A stretch of 48,022 bases of DNA from Candidatus Bipolaricaulota bacterium (GTDB lineage: Bacteria > Bipolaricaulota > Bipolaricaulia > Bipolaricaulales > Bipolaricaulaceae), in assembly GCA_938083225.1 (NCBI GenBank), contig CALKCH010000044.1:1-48022 (forward strand). Direction: 5' to 3'. The notes under the pieces are model-generated. The model saw only the letters and a list, made by a program, of their open reading frames with translations. It searched no databases and was not told the origin of the DNA. The position numbers were made by a program, and so were the translations under genes. Shown one piece after another: positions 8,708-16,849 of the stretch. The stretch's first letter is position 1; every line of letters starts with the position of its first letter.

Positions 8708-9434
8708 AGGGAAAGCAGCGGTTATTACCGGTGGAACATCGGGGATTGGGCTAGCCACGGCCAAGCTTTTTGTGGCCCGGGGAGGCAAAGCGGTGGTGGT
8801 GGGACGGGATCCAAAACGGGGGGCCCAGGCCCAGGAAGAACTGGGAGAACACGGGAAATTCATAGCTGCCGACGTCTCTGATCAGGAACAGGTGAAGAAG
8901 GTTTTTTCTGAAGTTTTGGGCTGGGCAGGCCGACTGGATTTTCTCGTGCATGCTGCTGGGCATACCCGGGATAAACTCGTGGTCCGCATGGCTCTGGAGG
9001 ACTGGGAAGAGATCCTGCGGGTGCACCTCACAGGAGGGTATCTCTGTGCGCGGGAGGCGGTGCGGATCATGATGAAGGCTCGGTCCGGGTCAATCGTGTT
9101 CGTGGGCTCCGTGGTGGGGCTCACGGGAAACGTAGGGCAGGCCAACTATGCTGCGGCCAAAGCGGGGCTCGTGGCTCTCACCCGAACCCTCGCTCAGGAG
9201 GCAGCACCCTGGGGCATCCGGGTGAACTTGGTGGCTCCTGGGTTCATCGACACCCCTATGACTGCGGCCTTGCCCGAAAAGATCCGCGCCGGGTATTTGA
9301 CACGGATTCCCTTGGGTCGTGCTGGCCGGCCGGAGGAGGTGGCGGAGGCCATCCTCTTCTTGCTTTCTCCCCAGGCCTCCTATATAACCGGCCATGTTCT
9401 CTGCGTAGACGGGGGGTTAATCCCCTGCGCGTAA
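8700..9434 (+). CDS. fabG: 3-oxoacyl-ACP reductase
   Basis: Short-chain dehydrogenase that reduces beta-ketoacyl-ACP with NADPH. 244 residues. TGGTSGIG is the cofactor loop; the catalytic residues are Ser in VGSVVGL and the YxxxK pair in NYAAAKAG; the C-terminus has the [13 protein letters not shown] signature. ATG 8700 was chosen because the upstream in-frame extension lies inside fabD. In the operon it sits between fabD and acpP. fabF, fabZ and fabI/K are not in the window. Confidence 0.96.
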   Translation: MFEGKAAVITGGTSGIGLATAKLFVARGGKAVVVGRDPKRGAQAQEELGEHGKFIAADVSDQEQVKKVFSEVLGWAGRLDFLVHAAGHTRDKLVVRMALEDWEEILRVHLTGGYLCAREAVRIMMKARSGSIVFVGSVVGLTGNVGQANYAAAKAGLVALTRTLAQEAAPWGIRVNLVAPGFIDTPMTAALPEKIRAGYLTRIPLGRAGRPEEVAEAILFLLSPQASYITGHVLCVDGGLIPCA

Positions 9435-9444
9435 GGAGGTGCGC

Positions 9445-9714
9445 ATGAGCGACGTCGGGAACAGGGTGAAGGAGATCATCGCTGAGCAGCTCATGTTGGA
9501 GGTGGAGGAGATCACCGAGGACTCCTCATTTGTGGACGACCTCAACGCGGATTCCCTCGATCGAGCCGAGTTGATCATGGAGTTCGAGGAGGAGTTTGGC
9601 CTCGTGATCCCCGACGAGGACGCGGAGAAGATCACTACAGTTGGGGAGGCCATCGCTTACATCGAGCGGCGGCTGGCGGAAAAGACTAAGGAGCCCAGCG
9701 ATTCTGGACTCTGA
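9445..9714 (+). CDS. acpP: Acyl carrier protein
   Basis: 89 residues, acidic, with the phosphopantetheine attachment serine in [10 protein letters not shown] strong Shine-Dalgarno (AAGGAGG) lies 6 nt before ATG 9445; GTG 9439 is less likely. A C-terminal tail of about 10 residues beyond the usual end is seen. asnS follows with one base between stop and start. Confidence 0.96.
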   Translation: MSDVGNRVKEIIAEQLMLEVEEITEDSSFVDDLNADSLDRAELIMEFEEEFGLVIPDEDAEKITTVGEAIAYIERRLAEKTKEPSDSGL

Positions 9715-9715
9715 A

Positions 9716-11011
9716 ATGGTCCACGTCTACGTGGAGGATCTCCCGCGCCATGTGGGGCGGGAGGTAGTGGTGCAGGGTTGGCTTTACAACAAGCGCTCTT
9801 CAGGAAAAGTGCGGTTCGTGCTCGTCCGAGATGGTACGGGGATCGTCCAGGGGGTGGTGACCCCCGGGACTGATCCCGAGACCTTTGCCTTGGCGGAGCA
9901 TCTCCCGCAGGAAAGCTCGCTGCGCCTCTGGGGAACGGTGCGGGTCGATCCCCGTGCGCCCGGTGGATACGAGCTCCTCGTGCGAAAGATCGAACCGGTA
10001 CACATCCCGAAAGAGCCTTTCCCCATCGGCCTAAAAGAGCACGGAGTGGGGTTCCTCATGGACCACCGACACCTTTGGGTTCGCACGCGCAGGCAAGTTC
10101 CAATCCTGCGCATCCGCGACGCCGTGTTTTGGGCCATCCGCGCGTTCTTCAAGGAGCGCGGGTTTGTGGCCGCCGAGGCTCCCATCATCGTGGGCACCGC
10201 GGTGGAAGGCACCACCACCCTCTTTCCTCTCGACTACTTCGGCGAGCCTGCCTACCTTTCGCAGTCCGGCCAGCTCTATTTGGAGGCCGTTTGTATGGCC
10301 TTGGGCCGCGTTTACTGGATTGGGCCGTGCTTCCGTGCGGAAAAATCCAAAACTCGCCGTCATCTCACGGAGTTCTGGATGGCCGAAGCTGAGGCCGCCT
10401 TTTTGGAGCACGAGGAAAACCTCAAGCTCCAAGAGGACTTGGTGCGCTACATCGTGGAGTACGTGGTGGCCGAAAGAGGACGGGAGCTAGCCGAACTGGG
10501 GCGTGATTCCAAAGTCCTTCTTTCCCAGGTGCGCAGGCCGTTCGCCCGCATCACCTACAAAGAAGCCCTAGAAATCATCCGGGCCCATGGGGTTCCCATC
10601 GAGTATGGCGACGATTTCGGAGCTCCTGCAGAAGATGCTCTTTCTGCACATTTCGGCCAACCTGTGTTCGTGGAGCGCTATCCCAAAGAGGTGAAGCCCT
10701 TCTACATGAAGCGGGATCCTCAGGACCCTTCAGTGGTGCTCAACGCCGATCTCATCGCGCCGGAGGGTTACGGAGAGATCATCGGTGGCTCCCAGCGGGT
10801 GGACACAGAAGAGGAACTTTTAGCTCAGCTCAGGGAGGCCAATCTTCCGTTAGAGCCGTATCGGTGGTACATTGATCTGCGCAAGTGGGGTTCTGTACCG
10901 CATTCCGGCTTCGGATTGGGGGTGGAGCGCACCGTGGCCTGGATCGCTGGTGTAAACCACATTCGCGAGACAATCCCGTTCCCAAGAATGTTAGATCGCC
11001 TCTACCCTTGA
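9716..11011 (+). CDS. asnS: Asparaginyl-tRNA synthetase
   Basis: 431 residues, class IIb synthetase: an N-terminal OB anticodon-binding domain (about 1-100), then the catalytic domain with EGTTTLFPLDYFG, FRAEKSKTRRHLTEF (motif 2) and GFGLGVERTV (motif 3). AsnRS and archaeal-type AspRS are close relatives; the EGTTTLF stretch and overall length favour AsnRS. Start ATG 9716 is one base after the acpP stop, so the gene is the last member of the fab operon, an unusual partner. A hairpin with a T-run follows. Confidence 0.9.
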   Translation: MVHVYVEDLPRHVGREVVVQGWLYNKRSSGKVRFVLVRDGTGIVQGVVTPGTDPETFALAEHLPQESSLRLWGTVRVDPRAPGGYELLVRKIEPVHIPKEPFPIGLKEHGVGFLMDHRHLWVRTRRQVPILRIRDAVFWAIRAFFKERGFVAAEAPIIVGTAVEGTTTLFPLDYFGEPAYLSQSGQLYLEAVCMALGRVYWIGPCFRAEKSKTRRHLTEFWMAEAEAAFLEHEENLKLQEDLVRYIVEYVVAERGRELAELGRDSKVLLSQVRRPFARITYKEALEIIRAHGVPIEYGDDFGAPAEDALSAHFGQPVFVERYPKEVKPFYMKRDPQDPSVVLNADLIAPEGYGEIIGGSQRVDTEEELLAQLREANLPLEPYRWYIDLRKWGSVPHSGFGLGVERTVAWIAGVNHIRETIPFPRMLDRLYP

Positions 11012-11040
11012 CCCGGGAGGAGGGTCCGGCTACACTGATG

Positions 11041-11082
11041 TGGGTCGGTAGTAAAGAGAATGCCGACCCAAAGTGATTTTTT
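11041..11082 (+). terminator. Intrinsic terminator after asnS
   Basis: Eight-bp stem TGGGTCGG/CCGACCCA (11041-11048 and 11063-11070) with a 14-nt loop, then AAGTGA and six T (11077-11082). It closes the fab-asnS transcript. Confidence 0.65.
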
Positions 11083-11088
11083 ACGAAG

Positions 11089-11117
11089 GGCGGCTGCCCA
11101 TAAGGTGGGCAGCCGCC
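11089..11117 (-). terminator. Perfect 12-bp hairpin downstream of the HU gene
   Basis: GGCGGCTGCCCA (11089-11100) and TGGGCAGCCGCC (11106-11117) form a perfect stem with a 5-nt loop, 21 bp after the HU stop. On the minus strand no U-tract follows; the T-run on the other side belongs to the asnS terminator. Probably a 3'-end or stabilising hairpin. Confidence 0.5.
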
Positions 11118-11138
11118 TAACCCCCGGTCGTCCTGGCC

Positions 11139-11462
11139 TTAAGCCTTTTTCACTTTGAGCTCGCCTCGCTCTTCCACGGCCTTGAGCTTCTTGCCGACAA
11201 GGGTCTTCAGGTTCTTGCCAGGCTTGAAGGCCGGGACGACCTTCTCCGGTACGGTGATGCGCTTTTGGGTCTGGGGATTGATGCGCTGGGAGCGCTTCCG
11301 CGCCCGCACCTCAAACTTCCCAAACCCCGTGAGGAGCACAGGCTCATTGGTCCCGAGCGCCTCGGCGATGATGTCCACCGTGGCGTCAAGGGCTTTTCGC
11401 GCGTCCTTCTTGGTAAGCCCGGCTCGCTGGGCAATCCGATCAACCAGCTCGGCCTTATTCAC
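11139..11462 (-). CDS. hup: DNA-binding protein HU
   Basis: 107 residues. HU bends and compacts DNA. The N-terminal MNKAELVDRIA, GFGKFEVRARKRSQRINPQT and KVVPAFKPGKNLK motifs are standard; a basic C-terminal extension of about 15 residues beyond the usual 90 is rich in Lys. Start is GTG 11462, preceded by AAAGGAGGTGATCA, an extended perfect complement of the 16S rRNA 3' end, and by a consensus promoter, implying very strong expression. Confidence 0.96.
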   Translation of the reverse strand: MNKAELVDRIAQRAGLTKKDARKALDATVDIIAEALGTNEPVLLTGFGKFEVRARKRSQRINPQTQKRITVPEKVVPAFKPGKNLKTLVGKKLKAVEERGELKVKKA

Positions 11463-11495
11463 TCTTGATCACCTCCTTTCGCGCTAATTTCTTAG

Positions 11496-11525
11496 ATTAT
11501 AGTAGGGTTTGCGTGGGGCTGTCAA
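11496..11525 (-). promoter_or_regulatory. Strong promoter of the HU gene
   Basis: Minus strand TTGACA (11525-11520), 18-nt spacer and TATAAT (11501-11496): both hexamers match the sigma-70 consensus exactly. The leader of about 30 nt has a full-length Shine-Dalgarno sequence. Confidence 0.85.
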
Positions 11526-11561
11526 GTAGGGTGGCGATCCCTTGGGTGTTCCCGGCCGACC

Positions 11562-11590
11562 TTGCAGGACACCGGCCGGATCGGTAAAGT
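11562..11590 (+). promoter_or_regulatory. Promoter of the rpsF operon
   Basis: TTGCAG (11562-11567), 17-nt spacer, TAAAGT (11585-11590). It would give a leader of about 27 nt ending in AAGGAGGAGAACCC before the GTG start. The spacer region contains the inverted repeat CCGGCC/GGCCGG. Confidence 0.55.
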
Positions 11591-11623
11591 AGGACCGGAA
11601 AAACTTGCCAAGGAGGAGAACCC

Positions 11624-11929
11624 GTGGCTGGCGAAATGCGTGCCTACGAAGTGGTTTACATTCTTCGCCCTGACCTCACTGAGGCCCAGCGGCGAGAAAA
11701 AATGGCGAAAGTGGAGACGCTCCTCGCTCAGGAAGGAGGCCAGGTCCAGCAAACGGAAGAATGGGGTCAGCGCATCCTGGCCTACGAAATCGAGCACTTC
11801 CGGGAAGGATACTATGTGCTTGTGAATTGCACCCTGCCCGCGGATCGGGTGGAGAGCTTCCAGCAGCGGTTGGGCATGGACGACGCGTTCCTACGCTATC
11901 AAGTGGTGCGGGTGGACGGGAAGACATGA
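11624..11929 (+). CDS. rpsF: 30S ribosomal protein S6
   Basis: 101 residues. RAYEVVYILRPDL at the N-terminus and the C-terminal YQVVRVDGKT are typical S6, a ribosomal protein of the central 30S domain that binds together with S18. GTG 11624 is the chosen start: AAGGAGG lies 9 nt upstream, and ATG 11636 lies too far from it. The stop overlaps the ssb start (ATGA). First gene of rpsF-ssb-rpsR-unknown-SHMT/GcvT. Confidence 0.96.
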   Translation: MAGEMRAYEVVYILRPDLTEAQRREKMAKVETLLAQEGGQVQQTEEWGQRILAYEIEHFREGYYVLVNCTLPADRVESFQQRLGMDDAFLRYQVVRVDGKT

Positions 11930-12330
11930 GCGATCTGAACCGAGTGATTCTCACTGGCCGGCTCACTTCCGACCCGGACCTGCGTTATACCCAAACCGGG
12001 CGGCCTTTGGTGCGATTCGATTTGGCCGTGAACCGGCGGTGGATGAACCCGGAGACCGGGCAGCCCGAGGAAGAAGTGACTTTCGTGCCGGTAGTGGTGT
12101 GGGGCAAGCAAGCGGAGACGTGCGCGGCCTGGCTACGCAAGGGCCGGCAGGTCGCGGTGGACGGTCGCCTCCGCATCCGCTCGTTTGAGACGCAAAACGG
12201 TGACCGCCGGCGCGTCACTGAAGTGATCGCCCAGAGCGTCCACTTCCTCGGCCCCAAGCCCGAAACCCCCGAGGGGCCGGAACCGCCTGCCCCGGAGGAG
12301 CCGTATCCCGAAGAGGAGGTGCCATTTTGA
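11926..12330 (+). CDS. ssb: Single-stranded DNA-binding protein
   Basis: 134 residues: an OB fold (about 1-110; NRVILTGRLTSDPDLRYT, VPVVVWGKQAE), a Pro/Glu-rich linker, and the acidic C-terminal tail EEEVPF that recruits repair and replication partners. ATG 11926 overlaps the rpsF stop; its own stop overlaps the rpsR start. The rpsF-ssb-rpsR order is the classic bacterial one. Confidence 0.97.
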   Translation: MSDLNRVILTGRLTSDPDLRYTQTGRPLVRFDLAVNRRWMNPETGQPEEEVTFVPVVVWGKQAETCAAWLRKGRQVAVDGRLRIRSFETQNGDRRRVTEVIAQSVHFLGPKPETPEGPEPPAPEEPYPEEEVPF

Positions 12331-12539
12331 ACGCCAAATCCAAATCTTGCCGATTTTGTCAACAGGGACTGGAACCCACGTATAAAAAGCCCGAGGTGCT
12401 CAAGCAGTTCATGAACCGGCGGGGGAAAATTTTGTCCCGCCGCATTACCAAGCTCTGCGCTAAGCACCAACGGGATTTGGCCACAGAGATTGACCGAGCC
12501 CGAAAACTCGCCCTTCTTCCCTACGAAGAACGGCTCTAG
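12327..12539 (+). CDS. rpsR: 30S ribosomal protein S18
   Basis: 70 residues. PTYKKPEVLKQFMNRRGKILSRR-type core is diagnostic. It keeps a CxxC pair (CRFC) and a CAKH motif, so this is the zinc-binding (C+) form. Start is TTG 12327, overlapping the ssb stop as TTGA, with GAGGAGGT about 7 nt upstream. rplI, its usual follower, is absent; an unknown gene starts 3 bp later. Confidence 0.96.
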   Translation: MNAKSKSCRFCQQGLEPTYKKPEVLKQFMNRRGKILSRRITKLCAKHQRDLATEIDRARKLALLPYEERL

Positions 12540-12542
12540 TCC

Positions 12543-13640
12543 ATGCCGGAGACCACCGTCCTCTTGTTCGATCGCGGGGGGCGGGACATCGTGTCCCGAG
12601 TGCGCACAGCCGGGGCCAAAAGCGTGGTGGAGCGCCTTCACGCCTTCCCCGAAGTCCGGAAAATCGTGGTGGCCACAGCCGACCCCGTGGCGTGGGAAGG
12701 GGAAAACTGCGAGATCGCCCTCGACCCCCCGGGAAATTGGCACTTCGGAGCCCAGTTCGACGCGCTAGTGGCCAGGCATAAGCCCCGCCGCATCCTGTAC
12801 CTGGCCAGCGGGGCGGGCCTCCTCATGGCGGATGAGGAATGGCAAGGCCTTCTACGCGCTGATTTTCCCGAACCTTTCGCTGTCCTGAACAACTTCTACT
12901 CCACCGACTTGGCATTGATTGTGCCCCCTTGGCCTATTCCCGACCTTCCCCGAGACAACCCCCTGGGCATGCGCCTTTGGCAAGCAGGTTACACCTGCTA
13001 TGAACTGCCGCGGTCCGCTGCCACCCAATTGGACCTCGATACTCCCGGCGAGCTCCAGGTCCTCGCCCTCCATCCGGATCTTCCCCCGGGCGTTCGGGAA
13101 GTGTTGGCCAAGATTCCCACGGCCAAGGCCCAGGCCCTTTTGGAGGCCATCGTGGACCCAGAGGCGGAGGTGGTCCTCATTGGTCGGGTGAGTGGCCATC
13201 TCCTGCGCTATTTGGATCAGGAAGCGGCATGTCATTTCCGTGTGGTTTCTGAGGAGCGGGGCATGGAGGCCAGCGGACGGGCCGAACGCGGAGCCGTGCT
13301 CTCCCTCCTCGGCCTTTGGGCGGAGCGTACCGGTCCAGCTGGGCTCGTGCGGGCTCTCGAGCGCCTCGGCGATGTGGTGGTGTGGGACATCCGGGTGTTC
13401 ATGGGGCACTTGGGGGTATGGCCACCTCCGGAGGAGCGCTATGCCTGCGATCTCTTGGAGTACGAAAAGGTGGGGGACCCGCGCTTGCGGGAATTGGTGC
13501 AAACCTGCGCGGCAAGCGCTACTCCTTTCCTCCTCGGCGGGCATTCCCTCGTCTCCGGCGGCATGTATCTGGCCGTGGAGCTGGCCTGGCGAGAAAGACA
13601 TGTGGAACGCCGCTTTCGGCCCCTTCCATTTGGAGGATAG
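12543..13640 (+). CDS. Unknown protein, possibly with an N-terminal NTP-transferase-like fold
   Basis: 365 residues, cytosolic (no signal or membrane helix). I do not recognise the family with certainty. The first 175 or so residues run like a small nucleotidyltransferase of the MobA/CofC type: alternating beta/alpha, an acidic segment LYLASGAGLLM where such enzymes have a metal/nucleotide loop, and LDLDTPGEL, close to the DxDTPxDL end of that fold. The rest (about 190-365) is separate: LIGRVSGHLLRYL, a glycine-rich ESRG-like SEERGMEASG, and LLGGHSLVSGGMYL. It sits 3 bp after rpsR and 2 bp before the SHMT-GcvT fusion, so it is translated with them. A role in coenzyme or one-carbon metabolism is conjecture. 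Confidence 0.7.
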   Translation: MPETTVLLFDRGGRDIVSRVRTAGAKSVVERLHAFPEVRKIVVATADPVAWEGENCEIALDPPGNWHFGAQFDALVARHKPRRILYLASGAGLLMADEEWQGLLRADFPEPFAVLNNFYSTDLALIVPPWPIPDLPRDNPLGMRLWQAGYTCYELPRSAATQLDLDTPGELQVLALHPDLPPGVREVLAKIPTAKAQALLEAIVDPEAEVVLIGRVSGHLLRYLDQEAACHFRVVSEERGMEASGRAERGAVLSLLGLWAERTGPAGLVRALERLGDVVVWDIRVFMGHLGVWPPPEERYACDLLEYEKVGDPRLRELVQTCAASATPFLLGGHSLVSGGMYLAVELAWRERHVERRFRPLPFGG

Positions 13641-13642
13641 CC

Positions 13643-16600
13643 ATGGGAACGATGGACAAGAACATTTGGAAGATGGGGTTGGCGGAAATCGACCGGGTGG
13701 TGGCCGAGCTCGCAGAGGCTGAGGAACGTCGGCAACAGGAAAAAATCATTCTCATCCCCTCCGAGTCCCTAACGCCACGCGCGGTGCGGGAGGCTTTGGG
13801 CTCGGCGTTTACCTCGATCTACGCTGAAGGCTACCCGCGCGAAGAAAGCCTGCGTCTCCCTGAGGCGCGCCTTTCCGATCTTGAGGAACAACTGGCCTAT
13901 TACCGTCGCTACGGCGACCGTCGGTTCTATAAGGGTGTGGAGTTAGCCGATGTGGTAGAGGCTTTGGCCTGCCGAAGGTGCGCGGAGTGCCTGGCCACGG
14001 AAGATGTTCCGCCAGAGGCCATCTACGTGAACATTCAACCCCTTTCCGGAGCTGCCGCCAACCTCGCGGTTTACGAGGCCCTGCTCAAACCCGGGGACAC
14101 CCTCATGGCCATGGACCTCACCCAGGGCGGACATCTTTCCCACGGCTCCCCGTTCCACGTGTCCGGCCGCCGCTACCGCATCGTCACGTATGGCGTCGAT
14201 CCCAAAACGGAGCGTTTGGATTACGACCGCATTGCTGATATCGCCAAGCGCGAAAAGCCCAAGATGATCGTGGCTGGATACACTTCGTATCCTTGGGCTC
14301 CTGACTGGAAAGCATTTCGGGAGATCGCTTCTTCCGTGGGGGCTTTCCTGTTTGCAGATGTGGCTCACACGGCAGGAATGGTCATCGCCGGAGCTTATCC
14401 TACTCCCGTGGGCTACGCCGATGTGGTCATGTTCACCACCCACAAGACTCTGTGTGGGCCACGGGGTGCGGTCATCCTCTCTTTCGATCCAGAGATCGCC
14501 ACTCGCATTGACCAAGCCGTGTTTCCCGGAGCCCAGGGAGGCCCCCATGTGAACAAGTTTGCTGGCATCGCGGTGGCCTTCGCCCTGGCCAAGACCCCGG
14601 CGTTCAGAAACCTCATGTTCCGCATCGTGGAGAACGCCAAAGCCTTGGCGCAGGCTTTGGAAAAGGAAGGACTGCGCCTATGTTATGGCGGGACCAACAC
14701 CCACCTCCTCGTTTTGGATCTCCGGGCTATTCCCACCAAGAACGGGAATCCCCTCATGGGCGAGATCGCTGCCCGAATCCTCGATTTGGCGGGAATCGTG
14801 GCCAACAAGAACACCATCCCGGGCGACACCTCCGCGGCTGATGCCCGCGGCATTCGCTACGGAACCCCGTGGGTAACCCAGCGGGGCATGGGCGAGAGGG
14901 AAATGCAGGAAATCGCGGAGATCACAGGGATGGTGCTTCGGGAAATCCGCCCCTTCACGTACCACGGGGTACGCGGTCCCCTGCCGCGGGGAAAGATTCC
15001 TTCCTCTGTGCTGCGGGAAGCCAGGGATCGGGTACAAAGCCTCTTGGCCCGCTTCGGCGTAGCGGTAGTGGAGCGTGTTGGGGTAAGCACTTCTAACCCC
15101 AACGGAACCCAAGCGCTCCTGGTGCGAGGAGGCCGGGCCGATCATTTGTTGCACGAGGCTTCCACCGCCCACGTCTTAGGGCTTGAGGAAGGCCAAGCCA
15201 CCCGCGCTCTCTTCCTCACTCCCGAGGGCACGGTGCTCGGTGAAGCGGTGATCGGGAAATTGCCTCCGGACGAACTGGGCCGGCCGCGGTTTGTAGTCCT
15301 CACGCCAGAAAAATACGCGGAAGACTTACGAGAGTGGCTCTCCAGTTTGTCCGACGGATATGTGCTTTTTGATCCGCACGACATTTACCGCAAGGCACAA
15401 GGTCCAGCAGTGGTGGAGGAATTCTCTGGAACCGCCGCATTCTCCCTGGAAGGAAAGGAGATCCAGGTGAAAGATGGCTGCGCCCAAGCGCATTTCCTTG
15501 GCCTCACCGGCCGTGCCGAGGAGCTCGCCAAGACTCACCCCGAGCTTTTTGTTCTGAGCAAGCCCTATTTCGTGGGTGGGCAAAACCTTCGGGGAGAAGG
15601 GCAGAAGACCCCGTATTCACCCCGAGTTCCCGAGCGCCCGGTCCAGACCACGCCGTTGACTTCCTGGCATCGAGAGGTTAGGGCTCGCCTGACCACGTTC
15701 GCCGGCTACGAGATGCCCCTTTGGTACACCTCGGCTCTGGCCGAGCACCGGGCGGTGCGGGAAAGAGCGGGCCTCTTCGACCTCGGCCACATGGGGGTGT
15801 TCGAGGTTTCTGGCCGCTATGCCGAAAGCTTCCTTAACCTTGTGACCACCAATTACGCGGGCTGGCTCCATCCTGGCCAATCCCAGTACGGTTTTCTTCT
15901 CGATCCCGCCGGAGAGGTGGTCGATGATCTCATGGTGTATCGGGTGGCCCGGGATCGGTTCATCCTTGTCGTCAACGCGGCCAACGAGCTGAAGGATTGG
16001 GATTGGCTTTGCGCACTCAACGGCGGGCAGGCTCCGCTGGATCCTGATCGGCCGTGGGTAAAGCTGGACGGTCCAGTAGAGTTACGCAATCTCAAGGAGA
16101 AAGAGGGGCTAGTGGATGTGGCCCTCCAGGGTCCAGCTTCCCGCGCTATTCTTTTGCGTCTCCTTTCCAAGCGCGATCAGCGCCGCCTGGTAGCCCTCCG
16201 CCGCACCGAATTCCTCGAGCTCTCCCTACAGGGAGTCCAGCTTTTCTGCGCCCGCACGGGCTACACGGGCGAGCCCCTGGGGTATGAGCTTTTGCTCCCG
16301 AAATCTGCGGCCCAGAATATTTGGGAGAGTTTGTTGGATGCAGGACGGGAGAAGGGCTTGATCCCCTGCGGTTTGGCTGCGCGGGACTCCCTGCGTACGG
16401 AAGCAGGTTTGCCTCTTTATGGGCACGAGCTTGCTGGTCCCCATCACATTCTTCCCCACGAGGCGGGCTTTGCTCCCTATGTGAAGCTTCACAAAGCTTT
16501 CTTCATCGGCCGCGCCGCCTATCTAGAGATGTTGGCCCGCTGGACCCGGGAAGTGGTGCGGTTCATGGTGGCTCCAGGGCACCGGCCCATCCGGGCAGGA

Positions 16601-16849
16601 GCGCCTGTAGTGGATGAGACAGGAACCGTGGTGGGGACGGTCACAAGCTGCGTGGTCTTGGAGGAGGGACAGGTGGGGATGGCCGTGGTGCCGCGCGAGA
16701 TGGCTGAACCCGGAACCTCGCTCGGCTTTGGGGTGAGCGAGGGATCAGGTGAAATCAAAATAGGCTCGCGGCTTCCGCTCATCGTATGGGGCAAAGTAGT
16801 GCCCCGCTTCCTGCGGCGAGAGGCCTTGCCCGCGCCCGGGGAGGAATGA
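13643..16849 (+). CDS. Serine hydroxymethyltransferase / aminomethyltransferase (T protein) fusion
   Basis: A 1068-residue chain joining two tetrahydrofolate enzymes. Residues 1 to about 470 are SHMT (serine + THF to glycine + methylene-THF): ILIPSES, DVAHTAGM, and TTHKTLCGPRG with the PLP lysine at K268. Residues 669-1068 are GcvT, the T protein of glycine cleavage (aminomethyl-H protein + THF to methylene-THF + NH3): HMGVFEVSG, VVDDLMVYR with the conserved Asp at 761-762, and CGLAARDSLRTEAGLPLYGHEL. Between them (about 488-660) lies a third, degenerate GcvT-like half: GGRADHLLHEAST, LEEGQATRALFLTPEGTVLG and RFVVLT parallel the true GcvT segment but lack its Asp pair. ATG 13643 follows the previous stop by 2 bp; GGAGG is 7 nt upstream. 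The stop abuts that of the convergent Lon-like gene in TGATCA. Confidence 0.95.
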   Translation: MGTMDKNIWKMGLAEIDRVVAELAEAEERRQQEKIILIPSESLTPRAVREALGSAFTSIYAEGYPREESLRLPEARLSDLEEQLAYYRRYGDRRFYKGVELADVVEALACRRCAECLATEDVPPEAIYVNIQPLSGAAANLAVYEALLKPGDTLMAMDLTQGGHLSHGSPFHVSGRRYRIVTYGVDPKTERLDYDRIADIAKREKPKMIVAGYTSYPWAPDWKAFREIASSVGAFLFADVAHTAGMVIAGAYPTPVGYADVVMFTTHKTLCGPRGAVILSFDPEIATRIDQAVFPGAQGGPHVNKFAGIAVAFALAKTPAFRNLMFRIVENAKALAQALEKEGLRLCYGGTNTHLLVLDLRAIPTKNGNPLMGEIAARILDLAGIVANKNTIPGDTSAADARGIRYGTPWVTQRGMGEREMQEIAEITGMVLREIRPFTYHGVRGPLPRGKIPSSVLREARDRVQSLLARFGVAVVERVGVSTSNPNGTQALLVRGGRADHLLHEASTAHVLGLEEGQATRALFLTPEGTVLGEAVIGKLPPDELGRPRFVVLTPEKYAEDLREWLSSLSDGYVLFDPHDIYRKAQGPAVVEEFSGTAAFSLEGKEIQVKDGCAQAHFLGLTGRAEELAKTHPELFVLSKPYFVGGQNLRGEGQKTPYSPRVPERPVQTTPLTSWHREVRARLTTFAGYEMPLWYTSALAEHRAVRERAGLFDLGHMGVFEVSGRYAESFLNLVTTNYAGWLHPGQSQYGFLLDPAGEVVDDLMVYRVARDRFILVVNAANELKDWDWLCALNGGQAPLDPDRPWVKLDGPVELRNLKEKEGLVDVALQGPASRAILLRLLSKRDQRRLVALRRTEFLELSLQGVQLFCARTGYTGEPLGYELLLPKSAAQNIWESLLDAGREKGLIPCGLAARDSLRTEAGLPLYGHELAGPHHILPHEAGFAPYVKLHKAFFIGRAAYLEMLARWTREVVRFMVAPGHRPIRAGAPVVDETGTVVGTVTSCVVLEEGQVGMAVVPREMAEPGTSLGFGVSEGSGEIKIGSRLPLIVWGKVVPRFLRREALPAPGEE

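Noticed and set aside
11530-11623. S6:S18 autoregulatory RNA leader before rpsF
   Set aside because: The leader after the likely start is only about 27 nt and lacks a convincing bulged stem; CCGGCC/GGCCGG lies within the promoter.
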